The translations under genes were made by a program, and so were the position numbers. Positions 44,348 through 55,591 of a stretch of 64,000 bases of DNA are shown here, piece after piece. Source of the stretch: Streptomyces sp. MJM8645. GTDB taxonomy: Bacteria; Actinomycetota; Actinomycetes; Streptomycetales; Streptomycetaceae. The stretch lies in NCBI RefSeq assembly GCF_001625365.1, contig NZ_LJJF01000001.1:3294501-3358500 (forward strand). The letters run 5' to 3'. How positions within the stretch are numbered: the stretch's first letter is position 1; each line of letters opens with the position of its first letter. The notes below the pieces were generated by a model. It saw nothing but the letters and a program-made list of their open reading frames with translations. It made no database searches and was not told the origin of the DNA.

Positions 44348-45396
44348 TCCGCTCCCCCCTCGTCGGCGCGGCCGTTCAGGCCGTCCTTGCCGTTCAGGCC
44401 GTCCTTGGCGTTCAGGCCGTCCTTGCCGTTCAGGCCGTCCTTGGCGTTCAGACCGCCGTTGGCATTCAGACCGCCGTTGCCGTTCAGACCGTTCGGACCG
44501 CCGTTGCCGTCCTTGCCGTTCACCGACGCCGGCACCGACGCCGGCACCGGCTCCAGGGACTTGCGCGGTCCGGCGACCGCCGGCCGCTCGGACGACGGCC
44601 GGCCCAGCCAGTCCGCCGTGGTGTTCTCCAGCTCGGCCATCCGCCGCAGCATCTCCTGACTGACGTCCCGGACCTGGCCGCGCTCGCGCAACGTCGCCAT
44701 CACCGAGTCCTCGGCGATCGTGCCGTCCGGCAGCAGCGCCGGAACGTCCACCGCGTTGTGCCGCGCGTACACGCCCGGCGCCGGCAGCGGCGGCAGCTGC
44801 AGGTTGTCCACGACCCGCTGGGCGGCCAGCTCGCGCTGCGTCTTCGGCGCCTTCACGTGCTCGCGGTGGGTCAGCACCATCGCACCGATCGCCGCGGTGA
44901 TCAGCAGCGCGCCGGTGACCTCGAACGCCCACACGTACCGGGTGAAGATCAGCCGGGCCAGGCCCGGCACATTGCCCTCGGCGTTCGCCTCGGACAGGCC
45001 GGTGAAGTGGTCCAGCCGCGCGTTGGCGATCCCGGCGATCAGCAGCACGCCGAAGCCCAGCCCGCACAGCACCGCGGCGACCCGCTGGCCCTTCAACTGC
45101 TCCTTCAGGGAGTCCTCGCTGGTGACGCCGACCAGCATCACCACGAACAGGAACAGCATCATGATCGCGCCGGTGTACACGACGATCTGCACCACGCCCA
45201 GGAACACCGCGCCCTGCGCCATGTAACAGACCGCCAGCGCCATCATCGTGGCCGCCAGGCACAGCGCGCTGTGCACGGCCTTGCGCATCAGCACCATGCC
45301 GAGCGCGCCGCCGACCGCGAGCACCGCGAGCACCCAGAACTGGACGGCCTCCCCGACGGAGGTCGTCCCGGTCGCGGCCAGGTTGAGGGAGGTCAC
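44344..45396 (-). CDS. nuoJ: NADH-quinone oxidoreductase subunit J with C-terminal repeat extension
   Basis: 350 residues, much longer than typical NuoJ (about 170-280). Residues 1-190 give five TM helices ([58 protein letters not shown]...). The long hydrophilic C-terminus ends in an Asn/Gly/Lys/Asp repeat ([20 protein letters not shown]), encoded by 18-bp tandem repeats. GTG 45396 overlaps the nuoI stop (GTGA). The tail would be on the periphery of the membrane arm; role unknown. Confidence 0.94.
   Translation of the reverse strand: MTSLNLAATGTTSVGEAVQFWVLAVLAVGGALGMVLMRKAVHSALCLAATMMALAVCYMAQGAVFLGVVQIVVYTGAIMMLFLFVVMLVGVTSEDSLKEQLKGQRVAAVLCGLGFGVLLIAGIANARLDHFTGLSEANAEGNVPGLARLIFTRYVWAFEVTGALLITAAIGAMVLTHREHVKAPKTQRELAAQRVVDNLQLPPLPAPGVYARHNAVDVPALLPDGTIAEDSVMATLRERGQVRDVSQEMLRRMAELENTTADWLGRPSSERPAVAGPRKSLEPVPASVPASVNGKDGNGGPNGLNGNGGLNANGGLNAKDGLNGKDGLNAKDGLNGKDGLNGRADEGGAE
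44371..44526. repeat. 18-bp tandem repeats in nuoJ 3' end
   Basis: Unit GCCGTTCAGGCCGTCCTT (plus strand) from 44371, repeated about eight times with increasing divergence, keeping frame (six residues per unit). Not CRISPR: no spacers. Confidence 0.85.
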
Positions 45397-45995
45397 TGCT
45401 GGACCTCCCGCTCCCGGTCGGTGCGCTCCTGCTGGACCGTCCCGGGCGCCGCCGCGGTGATCTCGCCCCGGTAGTACGCGCCCTCGTCGGCGCCCGGGAA
45501 GATCGAGTGCGGGGAGTCCACCATGCCCTCGGACAGGCCGACCAGCAGCTGCTCCTTGGTGAAGATCAGGTCCCGGCGCGAGGAGTCGGCCAGCTCGTAC
45601 TCGTTGGTCATGGTGAGCGCGCGGGTCGGACAGGCCTCGATGCACAGCCCGCACAGGATGCAGCGGGCGTAGTTGATCTGGTAGACCGCGCCGTAGCGCT
45701 CGCCCGGCGAGTAGCGCTCCTCCTCCCGGTTGTCCGCGCCCTCCACGTAGATGGCGTCGGCCGGACAGGCCCACGCGCACAGCTCGCAGCCGACGCACTT
45801 CTCCAGGCCGTCCGGGTGCCGGTTCAGCTGGTGGCGGCCGTGGAAGCGCGGAGCGGTGGGCTTCTTCTGCTCCGGGTACTGCTCGGTGAGCCGCTTCTTG
45901 AACATGGCCTTGAAGGTCACGCCGAAGCCGGCGGCCGGGCCGAGGATCGACGGCTTGTCGGGCCGTTCGGCCCGCTCCGTCTGGTCGGACGACAT
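45393..45995 (-). CDS. nuoI: NADH-quinone oxidoreductase subunit I
   Basis: 200 residues, peripheral-arm ferredoxin-like subunit with two [4Fe-4S] clusters (N6a, N6b): [20 protein letters not shown] (about 68-87) and [20 protein letters not shown]. It relays electrons to NuoB. ATG 45995 lies 6 bp after the nuoH stop. Confidence 0.96.
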   Translation of the reverse strand: MSSDQTERAERPDKPSILGPAAGFGVTFKAMFKKRLTEQYPEQKKPTAPRFHGRHQLNRHPDGLEKCVGCELCAWACPADAIYVEGADNREEERYSPGERYGAVYQINYARCILCGLCIEACPTRALTMTNEYELADSSRRDLIFTKEQLLVGLSEGMVDSPHSIFPGADEGAYYRGEITAAAPGTVQQERTDREREVQQ

Positions 45996-46001
45996 CTCGG
46001 T

Positions 46002-47330
46002 TCAGCTCCCTTCGGTATGGTCGGCCCCGTTGAGGGCGTCCTGGAGTTGCTTCGGGGCCCGGCTGCGCCGGCGCGGCACCGGCGGGAGCTCCTGTCCGGG
46101 CAGCGGGGGCACCGGGTAGCCGCCCGCCATCGGGTCGAACTCCCCCTTCGGCAGGGTTGGTTCGTGCTCGGGTTCCTTCTTCAGGAAGTCCCGCAGCAGG
46201 GCGAGCAGCAGGATCGCCCCGACCGGCGCGCCGACGTACAGCACCACCTCGCCGAAGCCGTAGCCCTCGTTGCGCAGCGCCCGCACGCTCGCGATCAGCA
46301 CCAGCCACACCAGCGAGACCGGGATCAGCACCTTCCAGCCCAGCTTCATGAACTGGTCGTAGCGGAACCGGGGCAGCGTGCCGCGCAGCCAGATGAAGAA
46401 GAACAGCAGCAGCTGGATCTTCAGCGTGATCCACAGCATCGGCCACCAGCCGTGGTTGGCGCCCTCCCAGAAGGTCGACACCGGCCACGGGGCCCGCCAG
46501 CCGCCCAGGAACAGGGTGGAGGCCACCGCCGAGACGGTCACCATGTTGACGTACTCGGCCAGCATGAACATCGCGAACTTCAGCGAGGAGTACTCGGTGT
46601 TGAAGCCGCCGACCAGCTCGCCCTCGGCCTCCGGGAGGTCGAACGGCGCCCGGTTGGTCTCACCCACCATCGCGATGATGTACACGATGAACGACACCGG
46701 CAGCAGCGCCGCGAACCAGGTCGGCTGCTGGTGCGCCACGATCTCCGAGGTCGACATCGACCCCGAGTAGATGAACACCGCCGCGAAGGACAGGCCCATC
46801 GCGATCTCGTAGCTGACCATCTGCGCGGCCGAGCGCAGCCCGCCCAGCAGCGGATACGTCGAACCGGACGACCAGCCGGCCAGCACGATGCCGTAGATGC
46901 CGATCGAGGCCGTCGCCAGGATGTACAGCAGCGCCACCGGGAAGTCGGTCAGCTGCATCGCCGTCCGGGTGCCGAAGATCGACACCTCGTTGCCGGCCGG
47001 CCCGAACGGGATCACCGCGAAGGCCATGAACGCCGGGACGGCGCAGACGATCGGGGCCAGGATGTAGACCACCTTGTCCGCGCCCTTGACCACCAGGTCT
47101 TCCTTGAGCGCGAGCTTCACGCCGTCCGCCAGGGACTGCAGCATCCCCCACGGCCCGTGCCGGTTCGGCCCGATGCGCAGCTGCATCCAGGCCACCACCT
47201 TGCGCTCCCAGACGATCGCGATCAGCACCGTCAGGACCAGGAAGCCGAAGCAGAACACCGCCTTCAGCAGCACCATCCACCACGGGTCCTGCCCGAAGAA
47301 GTGGAGCGTCTCGTACGGCTGCGGAGTCAT
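46002..47330 (-). CDS. nuoH: NADH-quinone oxidoreductase subunit H
   Basis: 442 residues, eight TM helices. It lines the quinone chamber. Conserved [60 protein letters not shown] and [21 protein letters not shown] cytoplasmic Pro-rich basic C-terminal tail of about 60 residues is present. ATG 47330 overlaps the nuoG stop (ATGA). Confidence 0.96.
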   Translation of the reverse strand: MTPQPYETLHFFGQDPWWMVLLKAVFCFGFLVLTVLIAIVWERKVVAWMQLRIGPNRHGPWGMLQSLADGVKLALKEDLVVKGADKVVYILAPIVCAVPAFMAFAVIPFGPAGNEVSIFGTRTAMQLTDFPVALLYILATASIGIYGIVLAGWSSGSTYPLLGGLRSAAQMVSYEIAMGLSFAAVFIYSGSMSTSEIVAHQQPTWFAALLPVSFIVYIIAMVGETNRAPFDLPEAEGELVGGFNTEYSSLKFAMFMLAEYVNMVTVSAVASTLFLGGWRAPWPVSTFWEGANHGWWPMLWITLKIQLLLFFFIWLRGTLPRFRYDQFMKLGWKVLIPVSLVWLVLIASVRALRNEGYGFGEVVLYVGAPVGAILLLALLRDFLKKEPEHEPTLPKGEFDPMAGGYPVPPLPGQELPPVPRRRSRAPKQLQDALNGADHTEGS

Positions 47331-49870
47331 CGCTCCTCCCCTTCACTGCCCGCGTCGCCCGCCGCGGCCTCGGCCCGGACGGCCGGCTCGGGGGCGGCCA
47401 CGGCGATCGTGACCAGATGGCCGACGGTGGTGCCGAGCGCGCGATGGGCGCCGCCCGGCGTGGAGTTGAGCGGGATCCAGACCGTGCGGTCCGGGATCGA
47501 GTCGGTGACCTCCAGCGGCAGGGTCAGCGAGCCGGCCGGGCCGGTCAGCCGCAGCACCCCACCCTCCCCGCCCGCCTCGGCGCCGGTGTCCTTCGCGCCG
47601 ATCTCCTTCGCGGTGGCCGGCGAGACCCGGGCCACCGCCCGGTGCCGGGTGCCCGCCAGGTGCGGATCGCCCTGCTGCAACGTGCCGTTGTCCAGCAGCT
47701 GGCGCCAACCCGCCAGCACCGCCTGGCCGGTGGCCGGGCGGGGCAGCACGCCGGGGTGCGCGGCCGGGTCCGCGGACCGGTCACCCGCCCACGGGGTGAA
47801 GTGGTCCAGCTCCAGCCGGGCCGCCCGGACGTCCGGCAGACCCAAGCGGTGGCCCAGCGCCTCCGCCAGCATGGTCAGCACCCGCAGGTCCGGGTACAGA
47901 TGGCGGCCCATCTGCTGATCGGGCTTGAGCGCCGCCTCGAACATCCGCAGCCGGCCCTCCCAGTCCAGGAAGGCACCGGCCTTCTCCGCCACCGCCGCCA
48001 CCGGCAGCACCACGTCCGCGCGCGCCGTCACCGCGGAGGGCCGCAGCTCCAGCGACACCACGAACGGCACCGCCGCCAGCGCCGCGTCGGCCAGCGCCGG
48101 ATCCGGCAGGTCGTCCGGGTCGACGCCGCCGACCAGCAGCGCGTCCAGCTCACCGTGCGCCGCGGCCGTCAGGATCTGCTCGGTGTCCCGGCCCGGCCCG
48201 GACGGCAGCTCCGCCACCCCCCACACCCCGGCGGCCTCCGCCCGGGCGGCCGGAGCCGCCACCGGACGGCCGCCGGGCAGCAGCCCCGGCAGCAGGCCCG
48301 CCTCGACCGCACCGCGCTCACCCGCCCGGCGCGGCACCCACGCCAGCCGGGCGCCGGTCGCGTGCGCCAGCCGCAGCACCGCCGTCAGCGCGCCCGGGGC
48401 CGCGGCCAGCCGCTCGCCCACCAGGATCACCGCGCCCGGGCCGCGCAGCAGCTCGGCGGCCCGCCCGGCCTCGTCGTTCAGCGGCTCGTCGGCGGCCAGC
48501 GCGGCGAACCACTCCGCCTCCGTGCCCGGGGCGGCCGGCAGCAGCGCGCCGCGCAGCTTGGCCAGGCCCCGGGAGGCGAACGCCGCCACCGAGTACACCT
48601 TCAGGCCCCGGTCGCGGCTCGCCTTGCGCAGCCGCAGGAAGACGATCGGCGACTCCTCCTCCGGCTCGAAGCCCGCCAGCAGCACCGCCGGCGCCTGCTC
48701 CAGCTGCTCGTAGGTGAGGCCCTCGCCGTCCACGTCCACCCCGCGCCCGGCGACGGCGGCGGCCAGGAAGTCCGCCTCCTCGCCGCTGTGCGGGCGGGCC
48801 CGGAAGTCCACGTCGTTGGTGCCGAGCACCACCCGCGCGAACTTCCCGTACGCGTAGGCGTCCTCGACGGTCACCCGGCCACCGGTCAGCACCCCGGCGC
48901 GGACGCCGCGCAGTCCCTCAGCGGCCCGGGCCAACGCCTCCGGCCAGGAGACGGGCACCAGCTCGCCGTCCACCCGCACCAGCGGGGTCGCGATCCGATC
49001 CCGCTGCTGGGCGTACCGGAACGCGAACCGGCCCTTGTCGCAGTTCCACTCCTCGTTGACCGCCGGGTCCTCGCCCGCCAGCCGGCGCAGCACCTTGCCG
49101 CGCCGGTGGTCGGTGCGCTGGGCGCAGCCCGCGGAGCAGTGCTCGCACACGCTCGGCGAGGAGACCAGGTCGAACGGGCGGGAGCGGAAACGGTAGGCCG
49201 CCGACGTCAGGGCGCCCACCGGGCAGATCTGGATGGTGTTCCCGGAGAAGTACGAGTCGAGCGGCTCATCGTCCCCGGTGCCGACCTGCTGGAGCGCGCC
49301 GCGTTCCAGCAGGTCGATGAACGGGTCCCCGGCGATCTGCTGCGAGAAGCGGGTGCAGCGCGCGCACAGCACGCAGCGCTCCCGGTCCAGCAGCACCTGG
49401 GTGCTGAGCGGGATCGGCTTCTCGTAGGTGCGCTTCATCCCCTCGAAGCGGGTGTCGGCGTCACCCGTGGACATCGCCTGGTTCTGCAGCGGGCACTCGC
49501 CGCCCTTGTCGCAGACCGGGCAGTCCAGCGGGTGGTTGATCAGCAGCAGCTCCATCACGCCGCGCTGCGCCTTCTCGGCCACCGGCGAACTCACCTGGGT
49601 GCGCACCACCATGCCCTCGGCGACCGGGATGGTGCAGGAGGCGACGGGCTTGCGCTGGCCCTCGATCTCGACGATGCACTGCCGGCAGGCGCCGGCCGGG
49701 TCGAGCAGCGGGTGGTCGCAGAAGCGCGGGATCTGGGTGCCGATCCGTTCGGCGGCCCGGATCACCAACGTCCCCTTGGGGACCTGCACTTCGACGCCGT
49801 CGATGGTGAGCGTGACCAGCTCGACCGCGGCCTTGTCGCCCGTGGAGGTGGATGGCTCTGTGATCGTCAC
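47327..49870 (-). CDS. nuoG: NADH-quinone oxidoreductase subunit G
   Basis: 847 residues. N-terminal [2Fe-2S] domain ([19 protein letters not shown]), His/Cys [4Fe-4S] motif ([18 protein letters not shown]), two further Cys motifs ([10 protein letters not shown] and, further on, CPVGAL), and [11 protein letters not shown] for the extra N7-type site. Then a molybdopterin-oxidoreductase-like body ([19 protein letters not shown]). The last 100 residues are typical of the family. GTG 49870 overlaps the nuoF stop (GTGA). Passes electrons from NuoF to NuoI. Confidence 0.95.
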   Translation of the reverse strand: MTITEPSTSTGDKAAVELVTLTIDGVEVQVPKGTLVIRAAERIGTQIPRFCDHPLLDPAGACRQCIVEIEGQRKPVASCTIPVAEGMVVRTQVSSPVAEKAQRGVMELLLINHPLDCPVCDKGGECPLQNQAMSTGDADTRFEGMKRTYEKPIPLSTQVLLDRERCVLCARCTRFSQQIAGDPFIDLLERGALQQVGTGDDEPLDSYFSGNTIQICPVGALTSAAYRFRSRPFDLVSSPSVCEHCSAGCAQRTDHRRGKVLRRLAGEDPAVNEEWNCDKGRFAFRYAQQRDRIATPLVRVDGELVPVSWPEALARAAEGLRGVRAGVLTGGRVTVEDAYAYGKFARVVLGTNDVDFRARPHSGEEADFLAAAVAGRGVDVDGEGLTYEQLEQAPAVLLAGFEPEEESPIVFLRLRKASRDRGLKVYSVAAFASRGLAKLRGALLPAAPGTEAEWFAALAADEPLNDEAGRAAELLRGPGAVILVGERLAAAPGALTAVLRLAHATGARLAWVPRRAGERGAVEAGLLPGLLPGGRPVAAPAARAEAAGVWGVAELPSGPGRDTEQILTAAAHGELDALLVGGVDPDDLPDPALADAALAAVPFVVSLELRPSAVTARADVVLPVAAVAEKAGAFLDWEGRLRMFEAALKPDQQMGRHLYPDLRVLTMLAEALGHRLGLPDVRAARLELDHFTPWAGDRSADPAAHPGVLPRPATGQAVLAGWRQLLDNGTLQQGDPHLAGTRHRAVARVSPATAKEIGAKDTGAEAGGEGGVLRLTGPAGSLTLPLEVTDSIPDRTVWIPLNSTPGGAHRALGTTVGHLVTIAVAAPEPAVRAEAAAGDAGSEGEER

Positions 49871-51228
49871 GCGTGCACCTCCCTTTCGGTGGCGGACTGG
49901 TGGCCGGGGCGGGGGCCGTCGGCCCAGACGGTGGAGGCGGCCGGGTCGAACGGGCAGCGGCGCTCGGCCAGGTGCTGCTCGTACTCGGCCCGGAAGTGCT
50001 GGAGGGAGGAGACGATCGGGCTCGCGGCGCCGTCGCCCAGTGCGCAGAAGGACTTGCCGTTGATGTTGTCGGCGATGTCGAGGAGCTTCTCCAGGTCCCC
50101 CTCGACGCCCGCGCCCGCCTCGATCCGCTTGAGCAACTGGACCAGCCAGTAGGTGCCCTCGCGGCAGGGGGTGCACTTGCCGCAGGACTCGTGGGCGTAG
50201 AACTCGGTCCAGCGGGTGACCGCCCGCACCACGCAGGTGGTCTCGTCGAAGACCTGCAGCGCCTTGGTGCCGAGCATCGAGCCGGCCGCGCCGACACCCT
50301 CGTAGTCCAGCGGGACGTCCAGGTGCTCGTCGGTGAACATCGGGGTGGACGAGCCGCCCGGGGTCCAGAACTTGAGCCGGTGCCCGGGGCGGACGCCGCC
50401 GCTCATGTCCAGCAGCTGGCGCAGCGTGATGCCCAGCGGCGCCTCGTACTGGCCGGGGTTGGTGACGTGGCCGGAGAGCGAGTACAGCGTGAAGCCGGGG
50501 GACTTCTCGGTGCCCAGGCCCTTGAACCACTCCTTGCCGCGGGCCAGGATCGGCGGCACCGAGGCGATCGACTCGACGTTGTTGACCACCGTCGGGCAGG
50601 CGTACAGGCCGGCGATCGCCGGGAACGGCGGCCGCAGCCGGGGCTGGCCGCGGCGGCCCTCCAGCGAGTCCAGCAGCGCCGTCTCCTCGCCGCAGATGTA
50701 GGCGCCGGCGCCGGCGTGCACGGTGATGTCGAGGTCGACGCCGGAGCCGAGGATGTCCCGGCCGAGCAGCCCGGCCTGGTACGCCTCGGCGACGGCCGCG
50801 TGCAGGCGGCGCAGCACCGGGACGACCTCGCCGCGCAGGTAGATGAACGCGTGGTCGCAGCGGATCGCGTAGGAGGCGATGATCATGCCCTCGATCAGCG
50901 CGTGCGGGTTGGCGAACAGCAGCGGGATGTCCTTGCAGGTGCCCGGCTCGGACTCGTCCGCGTTGACCACCAGGTAGTGCGGCTTGCTGTCGTTCTGCGG
51001 GATGAACTGCCACTTCATCCCGGTGGGGAAGCCGGCGCCGCCGCGACCGCGCAGCCCGGAGTCCTTCACCAGGGCGATCACGTCGTCCGGCGGCATCGCC
51101 AGGGCCGCCTTGAGGCCGTCGTAGCCGTGGTGGCGGCGGTAGGTGGCCAGCGTCCAGGGCCGGTCGTCGTCCCAGGAGGCGGACAGGACGGGGGTGAGCA
51201 GCTTCTCGGCCGGCTCGGCGGCGGTCAT
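49867..51228 (-). CDS. nuoF: NADH-quinone oxidoreductase subunit F
   Basis: 453 residues. NADH- and FMN-binding subunit: [16 protein letters not shown] (about 58-73), [36 protein letters not shown] and the N3 [4Fe-4S] motif [16 protein letters not shown] 51228 overlaps the nuoE stop (TGATG); GTG 51231 is an alternative giving a GTGA overlap. Entry point for electrons from NADH. Confidence 0.96.
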   Translation of the reverse strand: MTAAEPAEKLLTPVLSASWDDDRPWTLATYRRHHGYDGLKAALAMPPDDVIALVKDSGLRGRGGAGFPTGMKWQFIPQNDSKPHYLVVNADESEPGTCKDIPLLFANPHALIEGMIIASYAIRCDHAFIYLRGEVVPVLRRLHAAVAEAYQAGLLGRDILGSGVDLDITVHAGAGAYICGEETALLDSLEGRRGQPRLRPPFPAIAGLYACPTVVNNVESIASVPPILARGKEWFKGLGTEKSPGFTLYSLSGHVTNPGQYEAPLGITLRQLLDMSGGVRPGHRLKFWTPGGSSTPMFTDEHLDVPLDYEGVGAAGSMLGTKALQVFDETTCVVRAVTRWTEFYAHESCGKCTPCREGTYWLVQLLKRIEAGAGVEGDLEKLLDIADNINGKSFCALGDGAASPIVSSLQHFRAEYEQHLAERRCPFDPAASTVWADGPRPGHQSATEREVHA

Positions 51229-52028
51229 CACGCTTCCGTCCCTTCGTGGCCGGTGCCCTCGTGGCCGGTGCTCTCGTAGCCGGCGCCCTCGTGGCCGATG
51301 CCCTCGTGGCGGGGCGCGACGACCTTGGTGCCGCCGGTGCCGGGCAGCGCCTCGCCCTTGGCCAGGCGCAGGCCCGCCAGCGAGGGCGCGCCACCCGCGC
51401 CGGACTCGTCGTTGGCACCCGGGCGCTCGTCGGGGAAGCCCGCCAGGATCCGGGCGGACTCCTTGAAGGTGCACAGCCGGGCGCCGCGGGTCGGCCGGAC
51501 CTCCCGGCCCGCGCGCAGGTCGTCGACCAGCCGCTTGGCGCTCTCCGGGGTCTGGTCGTCGAAGAACTCCCAGTTGACCATCACCACGGGCGCGTAGTCG
51601 CAGGCCGCGTTGCACTCGATGTGCTCGATCGAGATCTCGCCGTCCCCGGTGGTCTCGTTGTTGCGCACGCCGAGGTGCTGCTGGAGCTCGTCGAAGATCT
51701 GGTCGCCGCCGAGCACCGCGCACAGGGTGTTGGTGCAGACCCCGACGTGGTACTTCCCGGCCGGGCGCCGCCGGTACATGGTGTAGAAGGTCGCGACGGC
51801 GGTCACCTCGGCGGTGGTGAGGTCCAACTGCTCGGCGCAGAACCGGATGCCGGTCGGGCTGACGAAGCCCTCCTCGGCCTGCACCAGGTGCAGCAGCGGC
51901 AGCAGCGCCGACCGGGCCTGCGGGTAGCGGCCGATCAGCTCCGCGGCGTCGGCGGCCAGCCGGGCGTGCACCTCCTCGGGGTACGGTGTGGCCGGCAGCG
52001 CCGGCATCCCCAACTGAACGTCTGTCAC
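51228..52028 (-). CDS. nuoE: NADH-quinone oxidoreductase subunit E with HEG-repeat C-terminus
   Basis: 266 residues. Thioredoxin-like [2Fe-2S] (N1a) subunit: [26 protein letters not shown] and [19 protein letters not shown]-terminal extension of about 70 residues ends in acidic/His repeats ([20 protein letters not shown]), encoded by 15-bp tandem repeats. GTG 52028 overlaps the nuoD stop (GTGA). Confidence 0.95.
   Translation of the reverse strand: MTDVQLGMPALPATPYPEEVHARLAADAAELIGRYPQARSALLPLLHLVQAEEGFVSPTGIRFCAEQLDLTTAEVTAVATFYTMYRRRPAGKYHVGVCTNTLCAVLGGDQIFDELQQHLGVRNNETTGDGEISIEHIECNAACDYAPVVMVNWEFFDDQTPESAKRLVDDLRAGREVRPTRGARLCTFKESARILAGFPDERPGANDESGAGGAPSLAGLRLAKGEALPGTGGTKVVAPRHEGIGHEGAGYESTGHEGTGHEGTEA
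51241..51315. repeat. 15-bp tandem repeats in nuoE 3' end
   Basis: Five units related to CCCTCGTGGCCGGTG from 51241 to 51315, in frame, encoding HEGxG pentapeptides at the NuoE C-terminus. Confidence 0.85.
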
Positions 52029-53401
52029 CGGTCCACGCCTCCCATCACCGGGTCGATCCCGGCCACCGCGACGATCACGTCGGCGACCTGGCCGCCCTCG
52101 CACATCGCCGCCATCGACTGCAGATTGGTGAACGACGGGTCCCGGAAATGGACCCGGTACGGGCGCGTCCCGCCGTCGCTGACCACGTGCACGCCCAGCT
52201 CGCCCTTGGGCGACTCGACCGCCGCGTACGCCTGGCCGACCGGGACCCGGAAGCCCTCGGTGACCAGCTTGAAGTGGTGGATCAGGGCCTCCATCGAGGT
52301 GCCCATGATCTTGCGGATGTGGTCGAGCGAGTTGCCCATCCCGTCCGGTCCGACGGCGAGTTGGGCGGGCCAGGCGATCTTCTTGTCGGCCACCATCACC
52401 GGGCCCGGCCGCAGCCGGTCCAGGCACTGCTCGACGATCCCCAGCGACTGCCGCATCTCCTCCAGGCGGATCAGGAAGCGGCCGTAGGAATCGGCGCTGT
52501 CCGCGATCGCGACCTCGAAGTCGTAGTCCTGGTAGCCGCAGTACGGGTCGGTCTTGCGCAGGTCGTGCGGCAGGCCGGTGGCGCGCAGGATCGGGCCGGT
52601 GGCGCCGAGGGCCAGGCAGCCGGGCAGGTCGAGGAAGCCGACGTCGACCAGGCGGGCCTTGAACACCGGGTTCCCGGTGGCGAGTTTGTCGTACTCGTGC
52701 ATCCGGGAGCGCAGGGTCTTCACGCACTCGCGGATCTGGTCGACGGCGCCGGGCGGCAGGTCCTGGGCGAGGCCGCCGGGGCGCACGTACGCGTGGTTCA
52801 TGCGCAGGCCGGTGACCAGCTCGAAGACGTCCAGGATCAGCTCGCGGTCGCGGAAGCCGTAGATCATCAGGGTGGTGGAGCCGATCTCCATGCCGCCGGT
52901 GGCCAGGCAGACCAGGTGCGAGGCGATCCGGTTGAGCTCCATCATCAGCACCCGGATCACGGTGGCCCGGTCCGGGATGTCGTCGGTGATGCCGAGCAGC
53001 TTCTCGACGGCCAGGCAGTACGCGGTCTCGTTGAACAGCGGGGTCAGGTAGTCCATCCGGGTCACAAAGGTGGTGCCCTGGACCCAGTTGCGGAACTCCA
53101 TGTTCTTCTCGATGCCGGTGTGGAGGTAGCCGATGCCGCAACGGGCCTCCTTCACCGTCTCGCCGTCGATCTCCAGGATCAGCCGCAGCACGCCGTGGGT
53201 GGACGGGTGCTGGGGGCCCATGTTGACGATGATGCGCTCGTCGTCGGCCCGGCCGACCGCCTCGACCACCTCGCCCCAGTCGCCGCCGGTGACCGTGAAG
53301 ACCCGGCCCTCGGTGGTCTCCCGGGCCTCTGCCTGCTCGGCTCCTTCGTGGGGACGAGTCCCTTCGTCGTGCCGAGCCTCTTCGTCGTGCCGAGTACTCA
53401 T
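52025..53401 (-). CDS. nuoD: NADH-quinone oxidoreductase subunit D
   Basis: 458 residues. 49-kDa-type subunit of the quinone site: [54 protein letters not shown], and the C-terminal [21 protein letters not shown] [17 protein letters not shown]. The N-terminus has a 35-residue acidic extension with [15 protein letters not shown] 53401 overlaps the nuoC stop (TGATG). Confidence 0.96.
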   Translation of the reverse strand: MSTRHDEEARHDEGTRPHEGAEQAEARETTEGRVFTVTGGDWGEVVEAVGRADDERIIVNMGPQHPSTHGVLRLILEIDGETVKEARCGIGYLHTGIEKNMEFRNWVQGTTFVTRMDYLTPLFNETAYCLAVEKLLGITDDIPDRATVIRVLMMELNRIASHLVCLATGGMEIGSTTLMIYGFRDRELILDVFELVTGLRMNHAYVRPGGLAQDLPPGAVDQIRECVKTLRSRMHEYDKLATGNPVFKARLVDVGFLDLPGCLALGATGPILRATGLPHDLRKTDPYCGYQDYDFEVAIADSADSYGRFLIRLEEMRQSLGIVEQCLDRLRPGPVMVADKKIAWPAQLAVGPDGMGNSLDHIRKIMGTSMEALIHHFKLVTEGFRVPVGQAYAAVESPKGELGVHVVSDGGTRPYRVHFRDPSFTNLQSMAAMCEGGQVADVIVAVAGIDPVMGGVDR

Positions 53402-54114
53402 CAGCTGTACGACCTCCGCTGGTCGGGAGCCGGGATCTGGGCGCCCTTGTACTCGACGGGGATGCCGCCGAGCGGGTAGTCCTTGCGCTGCGGGTGGCCC
53501 AGCCAGTCGTCCGGCATCATGATCCGGGTGAGCGCCGGGTGGCCGTCGAAGACCAGGCCGAAGAAGTCGTAGGCCTCGCGCTCGTGCCAGTCGTTGGTCG
53601 GGTAGACGCTCACCACGGAGGGGATGCGCGGGTCGGCGTCCGGCGCGGTGACCTCCACCCGGATCAGCCGTCCGTGGGTGATCGACCGCAGGTGGTAGAC
53701 CGCGTGCAGCTCGCGGCCCTTGTCGTCGGGGTAGTGCACGCCGCTCACGCCCAGGCACAGCTCGAAACGCAGCGCCGGGTCGTCGCGCAGGGTGCGGGCG
53801 GTCCGGAGCAGGTGGGCGCGGTCGATGTGGAAGGTGAGCTCGCCGCGGTCGACAACGGTCTTCTCGATCACCTCGGCCGGGTCCAGGCCCTGCTCCTCCA
53901 GGGCACCCTCCAGCTCGTCGGCGACCTCGTCGAACCAGCCGCCGTACGGCCGTTCGCTCGGGCCGGGCAGCACGATCGGCGCGGCCAGGCCGCCGAAGCC
54001 GGAGGTGTCACCGCTGCCCAGGGCGCCGAACATGCCCTGCCGGCGGCCGACCACCTCGACCGGGATCTCGCGGACCGGGTGCTCGCGACGCGTCTCGGGT
54101 ACCTGCTCGTTCAT
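53401..54114 (-). CDS. nuoC: NADH-quinone oxidoreductase subunit C
   Basis: 237 residues. 30-kDa subunit: [50 protein letters not shown] and [20 protein letters not shown]. Not fused to NuoD (as it is in E. coli). ATG 54114 overlaps the nuoB stop (ATGA). Confidence 0.96.
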   Translation of the reverse strand: MNEQVPETRREHPVREIPVEVVGRRQGMFGALGSGDTSGFGGLAAPIVLPGPSERPYGGWFDEVADELEGALEEQGLDPAEVIEKTVVDRGELTFHIDRAHLLRTARTLRDDPALRFELCLGVSGVHYPDDKGRELHAVYHLRSITHGRLIRVEVTAPDADPRIPSVVSVYPTNDWHEREAYDFFGLVFDGHPALTRIMMPDDWLGHPQRKDYPLGGIPVEYKGAQIPAPDQRRSYS

Positions 54115-54665
54115 CGCAGCAGCCCCCGCATCTCGCTGACCGGGGTGGCCTTGAGGGCGAGCGCCTCGCCGAGCTCCTCGGCCCGGATCCGGTTCGCGCC
54201 CAGCGGCTCGTGCTGGATCTTGTCGTGCAGCTTCAGGATGGCGTCCATCAGCATCTCCGGGCGGGGCGGGCAACCGGGCAGGTAGATGTCCACCGGGACG
54301 ATGTGGTCGACGCCCTGCACGATCGCGTAGTTGTTGAACATCCCGCCCGAGGAGGCGCAGACGCCCATCGAGATGACCCACTTCGGGTTGGCCATCTGGT
54401 CGTACACCTGGCGCAGCACCGGGGCCATCTTCTGACTCACCCGACCCGCCACGATCATCAGATCGGCCTGCCGGGGGGAGCCCCGGAACACCTCCATGCC
54501 GAACCGGGCCAGGTCGTAGCGGCCGGCACCGGTGGTCATCATCTCGATCGCGCAGCAGGCCAGACCGAAGGTGGCCGGGAAGAGTGACGCCTTGCGCACC
54601 CAACCGGCGGCCGTCTCCACGGTCGTGAGCAGAAAGCCGCTCGGCAGCTTCTCCTCGATTCCCAT
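54111..54665 (-). CDS. nuoB: NADH-quinone oxidoreductase subunit B
   Basis: 184 residues. Carries cluster N2, the last electron carrier before quinone: [11 protein letters not shown] (the tandem Cys), [39 protein letters not shown] and [16 protein letters not shown] 54665. Separated from nuoA by 100 bp, which contains a TTCACAA half-site near 54739. Confidence 0.96.
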   Translation of the reverse strand: MGIEEKLPSGFLLTTVETAAGWVRKASLFPATFGLACCAIEMMTTGAGRYDLARFGMEVFRGSPRQADLMIVAGRVSQKMAPVLRQVYDQMANPKWVISMGVCASSGGMFNNYAIVQGVDHIVPVDIYLPGCPPRPEMLMDAILKLHDKIQHEPLGANRIRAEELGEALALKATPVSEMRGLLR

Positions 54666-54765
54666 CAGATCCCTCTCAATGCCCTCAAGAAGCCCTCAAG
54701 TCCTGTGGTACGTCGGCCCGTTCGGGCTTGTCCGCTCGTTCACAAAGGCGGCGGCCACCCCGCGC

Positions 54766-55125
54766 TCAGTCCCACTCCAGGCCGCCGCGGCGCCACACGT
54801 AGGCGTAGGCGACGAAGACCGTGGCGATGAACAGGAGCATCTCGACCAACCCGAAGATCCCCAGGGCGTCGAAGGTCACCGCCCAGGGATAGAGAAAGAC
54901 GATCTCGATGTCGAAGACGATGAAGAGCATCGCCGTCAGGTAGTACTTGATCGGGAACCGACCGCCGCCCACGGGCTGCGGGGTCGGCTCGATGCCGCAC
55001 TCGTACGCCTCCAACTTGGCCCGGTTGTAGCGCTTGGGGCCGGTGAGTGAGGCCATCACGACGGAGCCGACCGCGAACGCCGCCGCGATGGCACCGAGTA
55101 CGAGGATCGGCGCGTAGGCATTCAT
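54766..55125 (-). CDS. nuoA: NADH-quinone oxidoreductase subunit A
   Basis: 119 residues, three TM helices: APILVLGAIAAAFAVGSVVM, YYLTAMLFIVFDIEIVFLYP and LLFIATVFVAYAYVWRRGG. The loop AYECGIEPT contains the conserved Cys of subunit A/ND3. ATG 55125 chosen; an in-frame ATG at 55224 would add a non-conserved leader across the Rex-like site. First gene of the operon. Confidence 0.95.
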   Translation of the reverse strand: MNAYAPILVLGAIAAAFAVGSVVMASLTGPKRYNRAKLEAYECGIEPTPQPVGGGRFPIKYYLTAMLFIVFDIEIVFLYPWAVTFDALGIFGLVEMLLFIATVFVAYAYVWRRGGLEWD

Positions 55126-55222
55126 AGCCCCCGCTCCCTCCGTCCAGTCGTCCTTGACTGCAGATCGGAACCGGCGAGTCACGCTGAGGTGAACCCGCGT
55201 TCCGGTTCCCGGGATCCACCTC

Positions 55223-55240
55223 ATGTGAGGCAGTTCACAA
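55223..55240. promoter_or_regulatory. Rex-type redox operator upstream of nuoA
   Basis: ATGTGAG-GCAG-TTCACAA fits the Rex consensus TTGTGAA-N4-TTCACAA at 12 of 14 half-site positions, with a perfect right half. It is centred 106 bp upstream of the nuoA ATG. In S. coelicolor Rex senses NADH/NAD+ and represses respiratory genes including nuo. Established for the family; here inferred from the motif. Confidence 0.75.
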
Positions 55241-55273
55241 AGCCTGGAACGAGCGCATCCTATGCCCGTCGGC

Positions 55274-55323
55274 TTGTGATCTGCGACACGCAGTTCAACG
55301 TCATCTTTGTGATCTACGCCACG
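55274..55323. promoter_or_regulatory. Pair of 17-bp direct repeats TTGTGATCT(G/A)CG(A/C)CACG
   Basis: 55274-55290 and 55307-55323 match at 15 of 17 positions and are 33 bp apart (about three helical turns). They lie 34 bp beyond the Rex-like site from nuoA. They could bind a second regulator of nuo or contain promoter elements. Confidence 0.5.
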
Positions 55324-55591
55324 ATGGGAATCGTGCCGAATATGAACATGCCCAGAGTTGTCGACACAAAGAAGTCAAATGGTCACAACCAGTCGCATTT
55401 ACTTGTGAAGCGGCTGGTCAGAGCCGCGCTCCTATATCAACTATGCGTCGACGGGAGCAAATTTCGAGGCGCCATGTTGACGTGTTATAGCGGCTCACTC
55501 TGAGGGGTGGCGGGGGGCCGAACGCTCGCTTGACCCTTCGTTCACAAGCGCGCGAAACGGTCCTTGGGGCCCTCCCCCCTCCCCCCCACCC

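Noticed and set aside
44371..44526. Regular repeats resembling a CRISPR array
   Set aside because: 18-bp units abut without spacers and are in frame inside nuoJ.
45507..47918. 803-codon plus-strand frame
   Set aside because: Antisense to nuoI/nuoH; low-complexity R/H/Q/G translation.
47417..50152. 911-codon plus-strand frame
   Set aside because: Antisense to nuoG/nuoF; no domain signal, composition typical of a shadow frame.
55189..55503. 104-codon plus-strand ORF over the nuo promoter
   Set aside because: No RBS worth the name, crosses the Rex site and AT-rich repeats, and no recognisable domain.
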